This document shows, one piece after another, positions 11,508-22,250 of a stretch of DNA of 64,000 bases. Source of the stretch: Corynespora cassiicola (Eukaryota; Ascomycota; Dothideomycetes; Pleosporales; Corynesporascaceae); the NCBI GenBank assembly GCA_022059125.1, contig JAEUWY010000023.1:496001-560000 (forward strand), given 5' to 3'. The position numbers were made by a program, and so were the translations under genes. Within the stretch, counting starts at the first letter, position 1. The number at the start of each line of letters is the position of its first letter. Under the pieces are notes generated by a model. It made no database searches. It saw only the letters and a list, made by a program, of their open reading frames with translations, and was not told the origin of the DNA.

Positions 11508-12769
11508 GAGGGTGGGTATGAGATGTAGAAGTGTATATATGGAGGGAAAGTTGGTAATAGATCGTGTGATAGATTTTTCGACTGTGTATTTTCTGGCGCT
11601 GTATTGACCCACGTCTTGCCTGAAGCATCCGATTAGGTTTACATGTCCGAGCTCTAGCTTAGCGGACTTTTTGTGGTCTTTGGTACGAGGGCACTGCTCA
11701 TGTCTTTACTTCGCACCTTCTTCATCTTCTTCGTGTCATATCTGATAGCTTGAGAAGGCTATAGTAACTAATAGTCTCCGAGGTTTATTTTGGAAGGGGT
11801 AGAAATAATTCCGCTAATGAAAAGGCGAGTTAGAAGTGAGGATGCATGCTCACGTCGCCTTCTGATCGCGGGCCAACCTGGGCTATATCTACTGCCGTAC
11901 GCGACCTTAGTTAAGATACAGAGACTGTTACTAGCTTTATATAGGTATTCCACTTACATAATCAATTGAATCTTGTCTGAAGACACAGATTTCAGCTCAG
12001 TGATCACTATCGCATGCGTGGACACCAAGAAATGCTTCCGGTGAGAAAGCGCGCCCTACGACAGAGCATGGCGTCTGAAAATCTAGGGTTGCTCTAGAAA
12101 ATTTCTCATTATATAGCGAGTAATTGTATAGAAGAGTAAATCGTGTCATGGCCTAGCTCTCGTTGCCCATATGGCTGCGGGCAGGTTGCTGGCACCTCTG
12201 ATGCGCGGGTCCTGGATCCCTCATGCCAGCTCTGTAGATGAACTGATTAAATGTTCATTGGCTAAAATCATACCATTAAGCTTCAGTACCATTCTTCGTG
12301 GGCTCGTGTCCCTTCTAAAACTACTAAACCCGCTCCAGCGACTGTTCGTGTGAGCCACAGGGTGACAAGGCGCAAGTTTCGGTATCGACATCGGGCACCG
12401 GAACGAAACAACAAGACTGTAATATGATCACAGTAATTAGATGCATCTAAATTGAGGCAGGTGAATCATCGCGCAGGGTCGCATTTGCTATTCACCCAAT
12501 CAAGGAGGCGTGGGGGTGCACTGACGAGAGCCAAAAGAGCACGTGACCCGCCCACCTCACCACCTGGGCACGATCAAGCAATGCAAACGCCCGACCCCCA
12601 CATTCGAAATTTCCCATCATTCATCACCAAGCTCCAAATATGCTTCATCTTACTTGTAACCCATCAGCACCATATTCCAGCCACCCAGCTAACGGTACAC
12701 TGTGCCTCTTGTCACCCTCTAGATCTCATTCACCGTCCGAGTAGCCCGGGTCTCTTCTCATCATTCGCT
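11508..12769. other. intergenic, AT-rich, no gene seen
   Basis: There is no convincing ORF. A perfect 14-bp palindrome, TTAGATGCATCTAA, lies at 12437-12450 about 320 nt upstream of the next start codon and might be a dimeric factor site. Confidence 0.45.
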
Positions 12770-13486
12770 ATGCCAGCCAAAAGCCGTAAAAATCCGCTGA
12801 CTCCCTCGGATCCCTCGTTAAACAGAACCCCCATCGCCACCAGGCAGAGGGCAAGAGCCAATGGCCAGCCTTCCGCAGCCAACAGCCCGCGCCCTGCCAC
12901 CACCCGCAAGACCTCCAGTGACCAGGCTCCTGCAAAAGACAATAATCCCGGACCTACCCCGATCTCTCGCCGCGGGTTCGTCGAAGCATGGCTAGCCAGC
13001 ACTCCCGCCGAGCCCCTAGCGGAAGAACTCCAAGCCCAAGCTATCGCCGAGTCGCAGCAACGCCAGGCCATATTCGCCGACGAAGACCGGGTCCGACGGC
13101 AGATCGAGAACAGGCGACTATCCGAGCTGCGCGCTCAGCGCAATGGCGACTACGACGTCCGTGATGAGCCCGTCAATGAAAAGCGCACCGAGGAACAGCT
13201 CAGGCTGGCAGCTATGCTCTGGAATATGTTGTCCGACAACGAGCAGTATCCCTGTGTCGAGAATCATGTTCCCCGGCGCCCGGTTGAGGGGCTCTGCAGC
13301 GTCTGCTTGGATCGTATGGACGTATCCTCGAAGGAGAATTCTCTCACGTGGTGTCGTGGAGGGTGTGGGGCGTCGTTCCATATGGCGTGTATTCGCGAGT
13401 GGTGCATGAAGAGGAATTTGTGGACTATTGAGGGATGTCCGAGCTGTCGCGCAGACTGGGTCGTGGGTTGTAATTGCGTTCGTTAG
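12770..13486 (+). CDS. C4HC3 RING-like zinc-finger protein
   Basis: This single exon encodes 238 aa. The frame is open upstream but has no convincing content there, so I use the ATG at 12770 (MPAKSRK). The first ~65 residues are Ser/Pro/Lys-rich and disordered, followed by a charged helical stretch (about 80-150) with many Glu/Arg/Gln, possibly a coiled coil. The C-terminus (176-226) is a zinc finger with spacing Cx2Cx15Cx3Cx4Hx2Cx15Cx2C, i.e. C4HC3 like RING-CH/RINGv rather than classical C3HC4. The CPSCRADW ending is typical of E3 ligase RINGs. It may act as a ubiquitin ligase, but no substrate domain is recognisable. A shorter relative with the same finger lies at 15454. Confidence 0.8.
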   Translation: MPAKSRKNPLTPSDPSLNRTPIATRQRARANGQPSAANSPRPATTRKTSSDQAPAKDNNPGPTPISRRGFVEAWLASTPAEPLAEELQAQAIAESQQRQAIFADEDRVRRQIENRRLSELRAQRNGDYDVRDEPVNEKRTEEQLRLAAMLWNMLSDNEQYPCVENHVPRRPVEGLCSVCLDRMDVSSKENSLTWCRGGCGASFHMACIREWCMKRNLWTIEGCPSCRADWVVGCNCVR

Positions 13487-14269
13487 ATATTGTGGGAGAT
13501 GATACCGAAAGAATTGCACTGCGCGGCGGGTGGGACATCAGCTCTGGAGATCAAGAGACAAGCCTAGGGCTCATCACATTAGGGTACTATCAAGGACCCT
13601 TTTTAGGAGCACAAGTTCTTTCATTGCTATTGTATTTGTATTCTTTGGCATGAAGCTCTCGTGTTTGGTTTCTGATATCTCTTTTTCTTTCTTTGGCTGA
13701 TGTAGTACTTTCATGGAGGGAGGAAAACGATTTAATTTGCGATTTGGTTTTTGGGTGACTAGGTATCTCTGTCATACGAGCTTGGATATCCTTTGTGATA
13801 TGTTGATTAGAGCTTGTTTGAAGAGCGCGAGCGTTTCTAGATTAGACTCTCTGATGCTGGCAGCTGTATAGTGAATGAAGCAACCTTACGTTCTTGTGAA
13901 ATATTGTTTGGGATTATTTCTTCTATGCACGACTGCACTAGTGCAATACCCGTTTGTGGGGGTAATTCCGCCCAAGTTCGCCATAACATGATGAGTGTAT
14001 AGATATGAACAGGCTTCAAGTTAATGGGTCCAGATTTGGTTGGAGACCGAAAACTAAGCCTGATGTATATTGGAAAGGGTTTAAAAATATGCTAGTACAA
14101 CTATAAATCTTCATTGGGAGCGAAGAACTTGCCACTTTTGAGCGGCAGGCAAACTTCGGCTTCTCCAAGATTTGCGTTGTCATTTGTAGGGCGTGGGACT
14201 TATCTATATTGGCGTGGTTTCTGCACAGATATCTGTCGCCGAACACTTCCACCGCTTGTAATTCACAAC
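13487..14269. other. intergenic, AT-rich, no gene seen
   Basis: The 3' flank of the RING-like gene and the promoter of the GNAT gene. Nothing further is recognisable. Confidence 0.45.
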
Positions 14270-14870
14270 ATGGCCTTCAATCGTTTGGAAATTTTCTCCA
14301 GCCAAGAGCTGGAAACGAAAACAGACCTCGTCAACGCTACCATTTCCCTGGTAAACCGCGCTTTTTCTAACCTAGACAGATTTCCGGAACCACGTTTCTC
14401 ATGCGGTGGAGAGCTCATAGAAGCACTGGGAAGCCATGGCGTCTGGGCGATATTGTTTGGCAATGAATGCCAGCCTATAGCAACTGCCTTGGCAAAGCCA
14501 TGGAATACATATGCAGTACGTTTATAGTCCCCGTGCATTGAGATATTCGTCGCAGGAATCATGTCCCTAACATTTCGAGCAGAGTCTAAGCGAGACAGAT
14601 GTTAAGGTTTTCGCCGTCGCGACATTACCACAATACCGGGGGAAGGGGCTAGCAGATCGCTGCGTAAAGGGAGTCGAAAGAATTTCCATTGAAAGAAGTA
14701 TGGGCAAGGAAGTCAAACTTTGGCTGAAAGTAGTAGAGCAGCTTAATTGCTCCTACTGGTTGAGGCGAGGCTTTGTATGTGTTAGCTCTGTCACAGCGCC
14801 TGCAGGCCTGTGGGGTGCAGAAAGAGAGTTTTTACTAGTAACCATGTCTAGAACTGCACGGATTCATTAA
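14270..14870 (+). CDS. GNAT-family N-acetyltransferase
   Basis: Exons 14270-14515 and 14583-14870 (donor GTACGT, branch CCTAAC, acceptor GCAG) encode 177 aa. The spliced frame gives a complete small GNAT protein. Motif A, which binds the acetyl-CoA pyrophosphate, is TLPQYRGKGLADR (Q/RxxGxG) just after strand beta4 (VKVFAVA). Motif B is WLKVVEQLNCSYWLRRGFV, with the usual aromatic/RxGF turn. The N-terminal half holds the variable acceptor-binding region. It transfers acetyl from acetyl-CoA to an amine, but the acceptor is unknown. It is soluble and cytosolic. A second, decayed GNAT-like sequence lies at 22251. Confidence 0.83.
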
Positions 14871-14980
14871 AACCGTGCCTGAAATCATGATCGCGGGTGA
14901 AGATGTAGCATTTGCACTATACTGCCTCCACGCGAACCTCACGGTCAGGACTTGTAACACTACTACATTGTACAGTATAG

Positions 14981-15417
14981 AGCGAAGAAGCTGCCTGGGA
15001 AAAGGAAGGCTTGCTTCTCCAGAAAGCCAAGCATTTCTACTATGAAGAGATTGCCAAGGTGTTCAAATACCTGGATGACTCAACTTTCGCGAGACGCAAT
15101 GCAACGATCGTGACTAAGACCCCGAGACATCTGCTGAAGGATCATTTGAAAAGCTCCAAGACGCCATATCACTACTTCGGGGGTTTCCCCTGGCTTACAG
15201 GGCCTCTGAAACTATTTTTGATTCTGAAAACCATATGAAAATAAGGAAAATATCCAAATTCCGGTCGCGCAAATCTGATTATGAAGATATCATGAGAGAG
15301 CTAGCTCTACGTACACCTCGTTTCCCGAAGCAGTGTGAGGTTGTTGGGGTAAAAGTAGAGCAGATCGGAGCAGAATCTGCCTTGGATCTCCTTCGTCGAA
15401 TTCATTCTACAACCTGA
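14981..15417 (+). pseudogene. frameshifted ORF of unknown family
   Basis: A protein-like frame begins after an acceptor-like TATAG at 14976-14980 (EEAAWEKEG...HFYYEEIAKVF) and runs to the C-run at 15119-15123. There the protein-like reading moves to another frame (ETSAEGSFEKLQDAI...), which stays open to the TGA at 15415-15417. A single missing base in that C-run would explain the change without an intron. Together they make a charged, helical segment of about 145 aa. Any upstream exon is unclear; a possible ATG lies at 14887. It may be a broken gene, a base-calling error or a gene with an unseen intron. I recognise no family. A RING-like gene starts 36 nt downstream. Confidence 0.45.
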
Positions 15418-15453
15418 ATTTAAGCTGAAGCCCGAAAACATTATTTAAAAGTC

Positions 15454-15744
15454 ATGGTTGAGATTTCTGAACGGTGCGAGAAGCACGTTCCGCGTGAGCC
15501 GCTTGACAAGCACTGCATTTTCTGTACCATTGAGTTGGATGGTACAGACTACCACAAACTTAATTGGTGCAAGGAACAATGCGGAATGAGCTTTCATAAA
15601 GATTGTCTGCTTGAGTGGGGACGCGTCAAGCTTGGTAGGAATGCTTTGTCAACCTGTCCGAGCTGTAGGGCCGACATGCATTCGTGCCATCACGACGTTC
15701 TGCCCCCGCACCCTAAGTTTAATGACAATGCGGAGCATTCATAG
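15454..15744 (+). CDS. small C4HC3 RING-like protein
   Basis: A single-exon ORF of 96 aa. Nearly the whole protein is one zinc finger: Cx2C (CIFC), a 14-residue gap, WCx3CGMSFHxxC, then CPSCRAD, the same C4HC3 order as in the protein at 12770. The stretch just before the finger is also shared (CEKHVPREP here, CVENHVPRRP there), so the two genes are likely paralogues. The longer N-terminal region of the other copy is absent. It could be a stand-alone adaptor, a dominant-negative form, or the last exon of a larger or decayed gene that includes the frameshifted ORF just upstream. Confidence 0.65.
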   Translation: MVEISERCEKHVPREPLDKHCIFCTIELDGTDYHKLNWCKEQCGMSFHKDCLLEWGRVKLGRNALSTCPSCRADMHSCHHDVLPPHPKFNDNAEHS

Positions 15745-16200
15745 AGCTATTGAGGCTAATGGGATCGATGGCTGGAGGCAATAGTACATAGTTTCTTGTT
15801 TTGGGTTGTCCAACTTTGTTTTCTATCTTCCCTTCGTGATGGTCTTCTAAACGAAGGTTTCGTCACTTCATGCATGCATCGTCAACATGTGGTCTACTAT
15901 TCAGAATATGTAATATAACACACTTCATAGATTGGGTACCAGTCTGTAATGGCATGTGATACAGGAAATTGTTTATTAACAAGAGCCCAGGTGAACAATG
16001 TTAAAAGTCTTACAGAAAGAGCGGTATTGTTATTTCAATAAGCTTGACAATGGTAGCTTCACAAGGCACCCAATGGTTCCTAATTTATTAAGCCTCCTTC
16101 TCCCCTGCATTTATTGACCCCATTAAAGTAATAATAAGTTTCATCCCCGGGCCCCATCCCCATCTCCAAAAAGCCCCCCACGATACCCTCCAAGCGCAAG
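15745..16200. other. intergenic, AT-rich, no gene seen
   Basis: The 3' flank of the small RING-like gene and the promoter of the next gene. A C-rich stretch at 16146-16190 precedes the start codon at 16201. Confidence 0.45.
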
Positions 16201-17022
16201 ATGAACTCCTCTACGGAAGATTCTCGGTCTGATCGTAGGGCTCATCGGAGAGGTGAAAAATTTACAAGTAATGTAATTCAACCGAATGTTGAAGATCAAG
16301 GCTACGGTATTGGTCGCTCAAAAGGTGAGGTAGAGACCTTTCCCACCTATCAGGACCAACTAGAACACCTAGATGGACTTCACTGCTCAGTGCATTGCGA
16401 TCATGATACTTGCCTGGCGATGAGGGTGCGCTGGGAGGCTCGAACATTCTACGAAGGGGCGGAAGATATCGCCCCCAAATGCACTACGCCAGCCCTGTGT
16501 GCACTAAACCAGATACACCAGGTAGACGAGGAAGACGCCGTACTACGCGCACGGCAGGACAAGCTTCTCGAGTTCGCAAGTTTGACCCTGGATACTCATC
16601 CAGACACACGAATTCAAATAACGAAAAGACTCTGCAAAATCCTTAGTGATGCTCTGTTTTCATTGGAAGACGATCACATCTATTCGAGGAACAGAGTGCT
16701 GGATATGCAGGTGCACGTACGCATCAAGCGTGCCATCACGGAGTTTGTGGACACCGTTCCCGAGAATCCTTCATCTATTCTTCTGGGATATCTTAGCGAT
16801 GATCTTTTTGCGCAGCTCGAAAGACCTTTGTGTGACTTTGCACGCAAGTTTTACCCTGCTGCTTGGAATGCGGCTATGAATCGCAAGCCGCAATCGCATA
16901 GTGAGTTGGTTGATCGGCTGGTAAAATTGCACCCTGAGCTTCAAAAATTGAGTAGGACATGGGTAATGTTTGCTGACGCGTATATGGGCATGTTTCTTGC
17001 TAGGACCCAGTTGAACGCTTGA
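16201..17022 (+). CDS. hypothetical protein, 273 aa
   Basis: An uninterrupted frame from ATG 16201 to TGA encodes 273 aa. I recognise no domain. The N-terminal 45 residues are charged and probably disordered. Residues ~60-105 hold six cysteines and several histidines (HCSVHCDHDTC, then CTTPALC), a spacing that could bind metal but matches no finger I know. The remaining ~165 residues look alpha-helical, with regular Leu/Ile/Phe spacing. No signal peptide or membrane segment is present. The protein-like composition over the full length supports a real gene. It may be lineage-specific. Confidence 0.65.
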   Translation: MNSSTEDSRSDRRAHRRGEKFTSNVIQPNVEDQGYGIGRSKGEVETFPTYQDQLEHLDGLHCSVHCDHDTCLAMRVRWEARTFYEGAEDIAPKCTTPALCALNQIHQVDEEDAVLRARQDKLLEFASLTLDTHPDTRIQITKRLCKILSDALFSLEDDHIYSRNRVLDMQVHVRIKRAITEFVDTVPENPSSILLGYLSDDLFAQLERPLCDFARKFYPAAWNAAMNRKPQSHSELVDRLVKLHPELQKLSRTWVMFADAYMGMFLARTQLNA

Positions 17023-18307
17023 ACATATATAGGGGTAAAGGGAAGAAATACTGCTAAGGAATACATGGGGCGAGTTTTGAGGCCTTCGTAGAATTCAAAC
17101 AACCTATCTTGCGATCATGACGATTTTCAACAAAAGTAATTCACTATTAATTCGATCGACCGATGCAGAAGATTGCGATCCTTACCGCTTGCTAGACACA
17201 TTGTGTGCGGACTTTCTCTTTCGGTAATTGGTGTGCCGCCTTTGTCCATACGGTGTTTGTATGTTGTGCGATTGAGCGAAGCGACAGAAATTGATATCAT
17301 GGGGAAATTTGGCATGCATCAGTAATGAAATGATACCTGAAATGATAGCAGAAATCGTGAATGGAATTTTGAGAGTCAAATCCCGAAGGCTAAGGCTGGA
17401 GCTGGATGAGAAGGGTGTCGCTTGATCAGAGAAGAGCTCCTACGAACCCGCCACTTATATGCCTTCGGCATTACTTGGAACATTGCTGTCATGATTGCCA
17501 AAGTGGTTCAGGTTCAGCCAATTCGTGTCCGACATGAAAATAGTGATGCATGCCAAGTGATCTACGATGCAGAACTCGCAAGATGATGTGACGGGCTGTG
17601 GGAGCCCAAGGATCACACTCGGCTATGTACGGGAGACGCAGATGCTTGTTTTTCCAGGAACAGGAGCGTGCGCCTTGGAAGATCTACAGTCGCGATAGTT
17701 TGCGAGGTATTTCCTTTCAAGTCGTAGTGTACTTCACTGTATATTTGTCATCTCAATTCGCGTTCTTGCAAGGTGACCATGTCCGCTGCGGGTTCGTGCG
17801 TCCCCGACTGCCGAGCACTGCCTCGAACCGCCTCGAACCGAACATTAGCTCGTATTACGTTACCCCTGCTCCGCTCCCGAAGAAAGGGAAGAACCCCCTA
17901 CCCAGACCGGAAAAACATCATTTTTCAGATTCTCGGCTTATTGTTTCCCAGTTTCCGACAACCCTTAAACAAGAGAGTCGCATCAATATCGTGAGGCTAG
18001 GAATTAATCTGTCATGAGAGGATAGTTGAGGGCTCACCAGATTATGGGCGCTCTGCCACTAGCCTAAACCCTATCCGGTATATGAACCATTGCTTGACCT
18101 TAAAAACGTCAGCTCCAAGCATTAAGGCGCTCCATACGCATCCTTCTGTCAGCACTACCACCCAACTCATGATTCAGCCCATATAGAGAAAATTATCGTC
18201 AAGGCTTAGAAACGACACTGGCTAGCCAAATCCTGTCAGAGTTGCCTACAAGACCACATTCTCGGATACTCTGGTCCCGGAAATAAAATTAGGCGGACCC
18301 GACTCGG
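17023..18307. other. intergenic, no gene seen
   Basis: 1.3 kb without a convincing gene. A 139-codon frame at 17598-18017 has no domain-like features and I do not call it. The right end is the promoter of the esterase at 18384. Confidence 0.45.
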
Positions 18308-18315
18308 TATATAAA
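18308..18315 (+). promoter_or_regulatory. TATA box
   Basis: TATATAAA lies 69 nt upstream of the ATG at 18384, a suitable distance for transcription starting about 30 nt downstream. Confidence 0.6.
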
Positions 18316-18383
18316 GCAGAAAGGTATCGTTGGCTGGAGTCTCTTACTTGTTACATCAAGAAATATCAGTACACTCGTTAAAC

Positions 18384-19550
18384 ATGCTACCTGTATCGTT
18401 CTTTAAGCCAATAGGCTTTCTTTTGCTCTGTTCTAGTGTCAGGGCACAAATCCACATTCCATCGAATGGAAGCTACAGCGTCTCGATCTCCACAGCAAAG
18501 TTGACCGATCCGTCAAGAATAGATCCATTGGACCCCAACAATGGGACTCGTTCCATCATGACCTCGCTTTTCTACCCCGTCCCCAAGAAATCATGCAGTA
18601 AACACTGTCCGTTTCCCTACTTGCCCGCCCTCACCGCTTCCATATTCAACGGAGTGGCTGGTTTCCCCAATGGCACCTTGGAGTCCTTCCAATTAGAGGT
18701 GTGCTGCGAAACAAAAGCATCCTACAAACCAAAGCCATCTTCATTCCCCTTGGTTCTACTATCCCACGGCCTTGGCGGCACCCGCCTCGTCCACAGCGCC
18801 CAGGCCCAAGCCCTCGCCGCCTCCGGCTATGCCGTTCTCACCATAGACCACCCCTACGACGCCACCATCGTCGAATACCCCAACGAGCCGCCCGTCATCG
18901 GCTACCTCAACAACATCACTCACGACGATACCGGCCGGCCGAATTGGGATATCCTCAACGCCGGCGTGCACCTCCGCGTGGCCGACGTGAGCTTCGCCCT
19001 CGACGAGCTCAGCAAGCCCGAGGTCGTCTCCCAGCTGGTGCCGGGCGCCGACTGCACGTTCAACACGACGCACGCCGCCATCTTCGGGCATTCCTACGGC
19101 GGAGCGGCGGCCATCTTGGCGCTGGAAAAGGAACCCCGTATCATTGGCGGATTCGACATGGACGGGTCGCTGTACGGGCTTGATAATAGCACTGCCATCA
19201 CAAAGCCGGCCGTGCTGCTCGGCACAGATGTGCACAACAGCACCATCGACCAGACGTGGGCGGATGGGTGGGCGCAGATGCAGGGTTTCAAGCGCGAGTT
19301 CGTTATCGAAAACACTAGGCACCTTGTGCACATGGATGTGGTGTGGTTGTTGGAGCTATCAGGACTGCCACCGACGCCATTGTTTGTGGACCAGCTGGGC
19401 GAGTTGGGCCTGTCGAGGGGGAAGTACGTGTTTGATGTTATTTTGGACCTTGTGGAGTCGTTTATGGACTATGTGTTTGAAGGGAAGAAGAGCGTATTGT
19501 TGGATGACCCTGGGTCTGTCTACCCAGAGGTGGTAGAGGTGGAGAATTAG
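18384..19550 (+). CDS. secreted PAF-acetylhydrolase-like esterase
   Basis: A single exon encodes 388 aa. The N-terminus is a signal peptide (hydrophobic core GFLLLC, likely cleavage after VRA at residue 21), so it is probably secreted; several NxS/T glycosylation sites follow. The alpha/beta-hydrolase fold is marked by LLSHGLGG (oxyanion loop, ~126-132) and the nucleophile elbow GHSYGG with Ser237. Candidate acid residues are Asp258/Asp260 in GGFDMDGS, and the His is 313 or 316 (NTRHLVH). This matches the PAF-acetylhydrolase isoform II family, which cleaves short acyl chains from phospholipids or small esters. Six or more cysteines may form disulfides. Codon use turns GC-rich in the middle, which is common in secreted-enzyme genes. 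The substrate is unknown. Confidence 0.85.
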   Translation: MLPVSFFKPIGFLLLCSSVRAQIHIPSNGSYSVSISTAKLTDPSRIDPLDPNNGTRSIMTSLFYPVPKKSCSKHCPFPYLPALTASIFNGVAGFPNGTLESFQLEVCCETKASYKPKPSSFPLVLLSHGLGGTRLVHSAQAQALAASGYAVLTIDHPYDATIVEYPNEPPVIGYLNNITHDDTGRPNWDILNAGVHLRVADVSFALDELSKPEVVSQLVPGADCTFNTTHAAIFGHSYGGAAAILALEKEPRIIGGFDMDGSLYGLDNSTAITKPAVLLGTDVHNSTIDQTWADGWAQMQGFKREFVIENTRHLVHMDVVWLLELSGLPPTPLFVDQLGELGLSRGKYVFDVILDLVESFMDYVFEGKKSVLLDDPGSVYPEVVEVEN

Positions 19551-19748
19551 TATTGCGACTGCGGCATATCAAATTCACGGTCGTCAGTGCAACTCAAAGT
19601 TCGAATGTACATTAACTAGATGCTCTATTTTCGCTTTTGAAGTAATGTGCATGGTTGAAATATACGCCAATATGCTACACCACAATCTTCAGATGAAAAA
19701 ACTGCCAGATCTGAGAGAAGATCGATAATTCTTCAGCTCTTGCATTCT

Positions 19749-21806
19749 TTACATGACAAACCATTCATCCCATTCCATATCCACCATTTCCGAAGCTTTC
19801 AGTCCTCGGGGCCCAACCGGATCCTCGATATCGCCTTCTTTGACTGGAATGCCGGTCTCCGTCTCTTGTCGACGACGATTAGCGACAAGCTTTTCCATAT
19901 CGTTCTCAAGCCAAGCTGCAGTAGCAAAGCCAACACGAAACCCGCCATTGGCGTCCATGTTCGGGCTGATGAGTGCGTAGGCCAGACGTACTTTTTGCGC
20001 TGGCCAACCTGTCTTGGGATCCAGCTCTTTCTCTTCAATCTCGATAGCGCGTCTTGCTACCATGGCATGCTGCTTCGCGTCCCAGAGTGCTTCTCGTGGT
20101 GGGTTTCTTTCGAGGAGGGCAACGGTTTCGCGTCGTGTTGCGGGGCAGCGGCAATGAAGTGCTGCATGATACTGGACATAAAAGTGATCAGTCTCGATTC
20201 CGCTGCAAGATGATATGGCAGAGTTGCACGTAGTAGCACCTGTGGAACATTTTGAAACATTGAGAACACGTTTCTCGGAAGATCAAGGGATGAAAAGTAT
20301 TAGATGAACATCTTTACTTACCAATGTTGGAATTAATGAAATCTCGAAGGTGAAATGAGCGCCCGCCTTTTTATCGCCACTGGAACTGCTGGGCGGTGAC
20401 GCCGATGTATCGCTGCTGCCAGAAGTCAAGGGCGAAGTTGATGATGAAGTCGATGAAGAAGACAGAGAAGAATCCGAAGAATCCATAGAATCGATAACAA
20501 CCCTCGCATGGTAGTTCATCGCTTGGAAGCTGGACAGATATGCGTCGTAAGACATTTGGTCGACATCAGCTGCGCAAGCCAACGCGACATAGACTGTGTA
20601 ATGCAACACCTTGAGTGAGCTTGCCAGAATGGTTTCTTTTTCTGAGAGATTCTCTTCTCGTTCGAGTCGTTGCAGCTCCTGAAACCAAGACTCGTGGCAC
20701 TTCAGCAGGTGTGCATGTTTACGCCAGTCTTGAGGACTGGGTTGAATGCCCACGCGAAGCTTGCGCATGATCACAGATATCATGAGCAAAGCTGCATTTC
20801 GTATGTCGTATGTCGCCAATTGTGCTTCAAGAATGCTTGAGAAAGCTCGTTCCCGGTTTATCTGCGGGGGCATGCAATAGTTATCGAGGATTGGCTCAAA
20901 TGGAGCACCATATATCAGCCCGCCAGTTATGGCTCGGGTGAACATTGGCACTAGCTTCCCATTAATCATTTCATCCCCAGCTGTCGCATGCTTAGTTTTC
21001 AAAGATTGAGGATCCAAGGCTCCATTCTGCAAAGTAAGTTGGGCCCTGTACCGCCACTCCGTAATGATCTTCAGTCCACTGATTAGGTGCGAAAATGCGG
21101 CCCGAAAATCGCATCTCACAAATTCGATGCAAACAAATATTAAACAAGTGACGAGCCCAATTTCAACCGAATACGACGGTTCGGCCATACGGCCAACCAG
21201 TAACCGGACAGCTTTGTTGTAATGACGGAGCAACGTCTTTCGATTATCGATAACAGGGGCAGAATGGGCCCATTTGGCATCGCCAGGCTCAGTCTTGATG
21301 AGATACCCTAGAGCGATGGTCGCATGTCGAACTGAAGGTTCCAATTGGGCCATCTGGAGAACTATCCGGGACCAGAACTCGCTGTCGAAGTTGCTAGCAA
21401 GGGCACGACTAGCACAGCGATGGTAGAATTCCAGATAGAGGACATTGTCGCCAAGTCCAGAGAGTGGAGATGACATTCCGAGAGATCGACTAGGCACGAG
21501 GACTTGCTGGGCACCAAGGTCTTGCGCATATCCGTCACAGGTGCGGCCCGTGCTTACACATCTACCAACGTTAGGAAAGGTACGGCACGGGAGGGGCGTG
21601 CATGACTACCTCGTGCATGCAGGCTTCTTTTCGTCGCATTTTACACGTCGAATTCTGCCACATTTCTGTTAGCTCCGCCCCACCATGATACCTTGCTGAT
21701 TGGGAGACACCCACTTGCATGTTCGACAGCCGGTCTTCACCTTCGCGCCATATCTACGCGTTCGTTTCAATGCGGGGAACTCAAGCACAGATGTGCTGCA
21801 CGACAT
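19749..21806 (-). CDS. Zn(II)2Cys6 transcription factor with C-terminal regulatory domain
   Basis: Four exons, 21715-21806, 21610-21654, 20322-21561 and 19749-20171, encode 599 aa. The introns are 60, 48 and 150 nt. The first two introns interrupt the zinc cluster; splicing restores CRTCKIRRVKC...CTRCVSTGRTC with Cys27, 30, 37, 44, 47 and 54, exactly Cx2Cx6Cx6Cx2Cx6C. The last intron must end at 20172 to restore LIPTLYHAALHCRCPATRR, a block conserved in the fungal-specific domain (DUF3468 type). The middle is helical, with a Ser-rich linker around residue 430. An in-frame ATG at 21911 would add 35 residues; I chose the inner start because these proteins usually begin close to the cluster. It is a nuclear DNA-binding regulator. 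Targets are unknown; the esterase at 18384 is one neighbour. Confidence 0.88.
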
Positions 21807-21911
21807 GCCGAGTAGGGATTTTTCGCAAATGAATGGCGAGTGTGCATGAGAAGACGTGGTCTTTCGTCTCGTGCTGACGGTGGGGACTCCCCTAGGGGTT
21901 GCTAAACGCAT

Positions 21912-22250
21912 ACCTATTTAGGAATAGCCTTGGATTCGTATCACGTGAGTGTACGAGCAAGCCAATCAGATTTATATATGCTTGGAAATGCTTATTCCAA
22001 GCGTGTGCTTTACAGAATGCATAACTAAATATATCCAATGCATTTTGGGCACTTGTTCTTGGAGCTCTATATCAGTATCCTTGCAGCCAAAAGTTCCATG
22101 TGTGTACCTAGGTATTCAATCAGGCGGGCCAGGGTTGAGGTTACCCGAACATATCGGTCCATCAATTGCGAGAAGCCACGTTGTGGCACAGTATACTATG
22201 TATAATAAATCCTTCCTCCGATCTCTTCAACGAGCAACTTGTTCCTCAAC
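21912..22250. other. intergenic
   Basis: 339 nt upstream of the Zn2Cys6 gene and of the GNAT relic. No element is recognised. Confidence 0.4.

Noticed and set aside
17598..18017. 139-codon ORF
   Set aside because: No recognisable domain, signal peptide or codon support.
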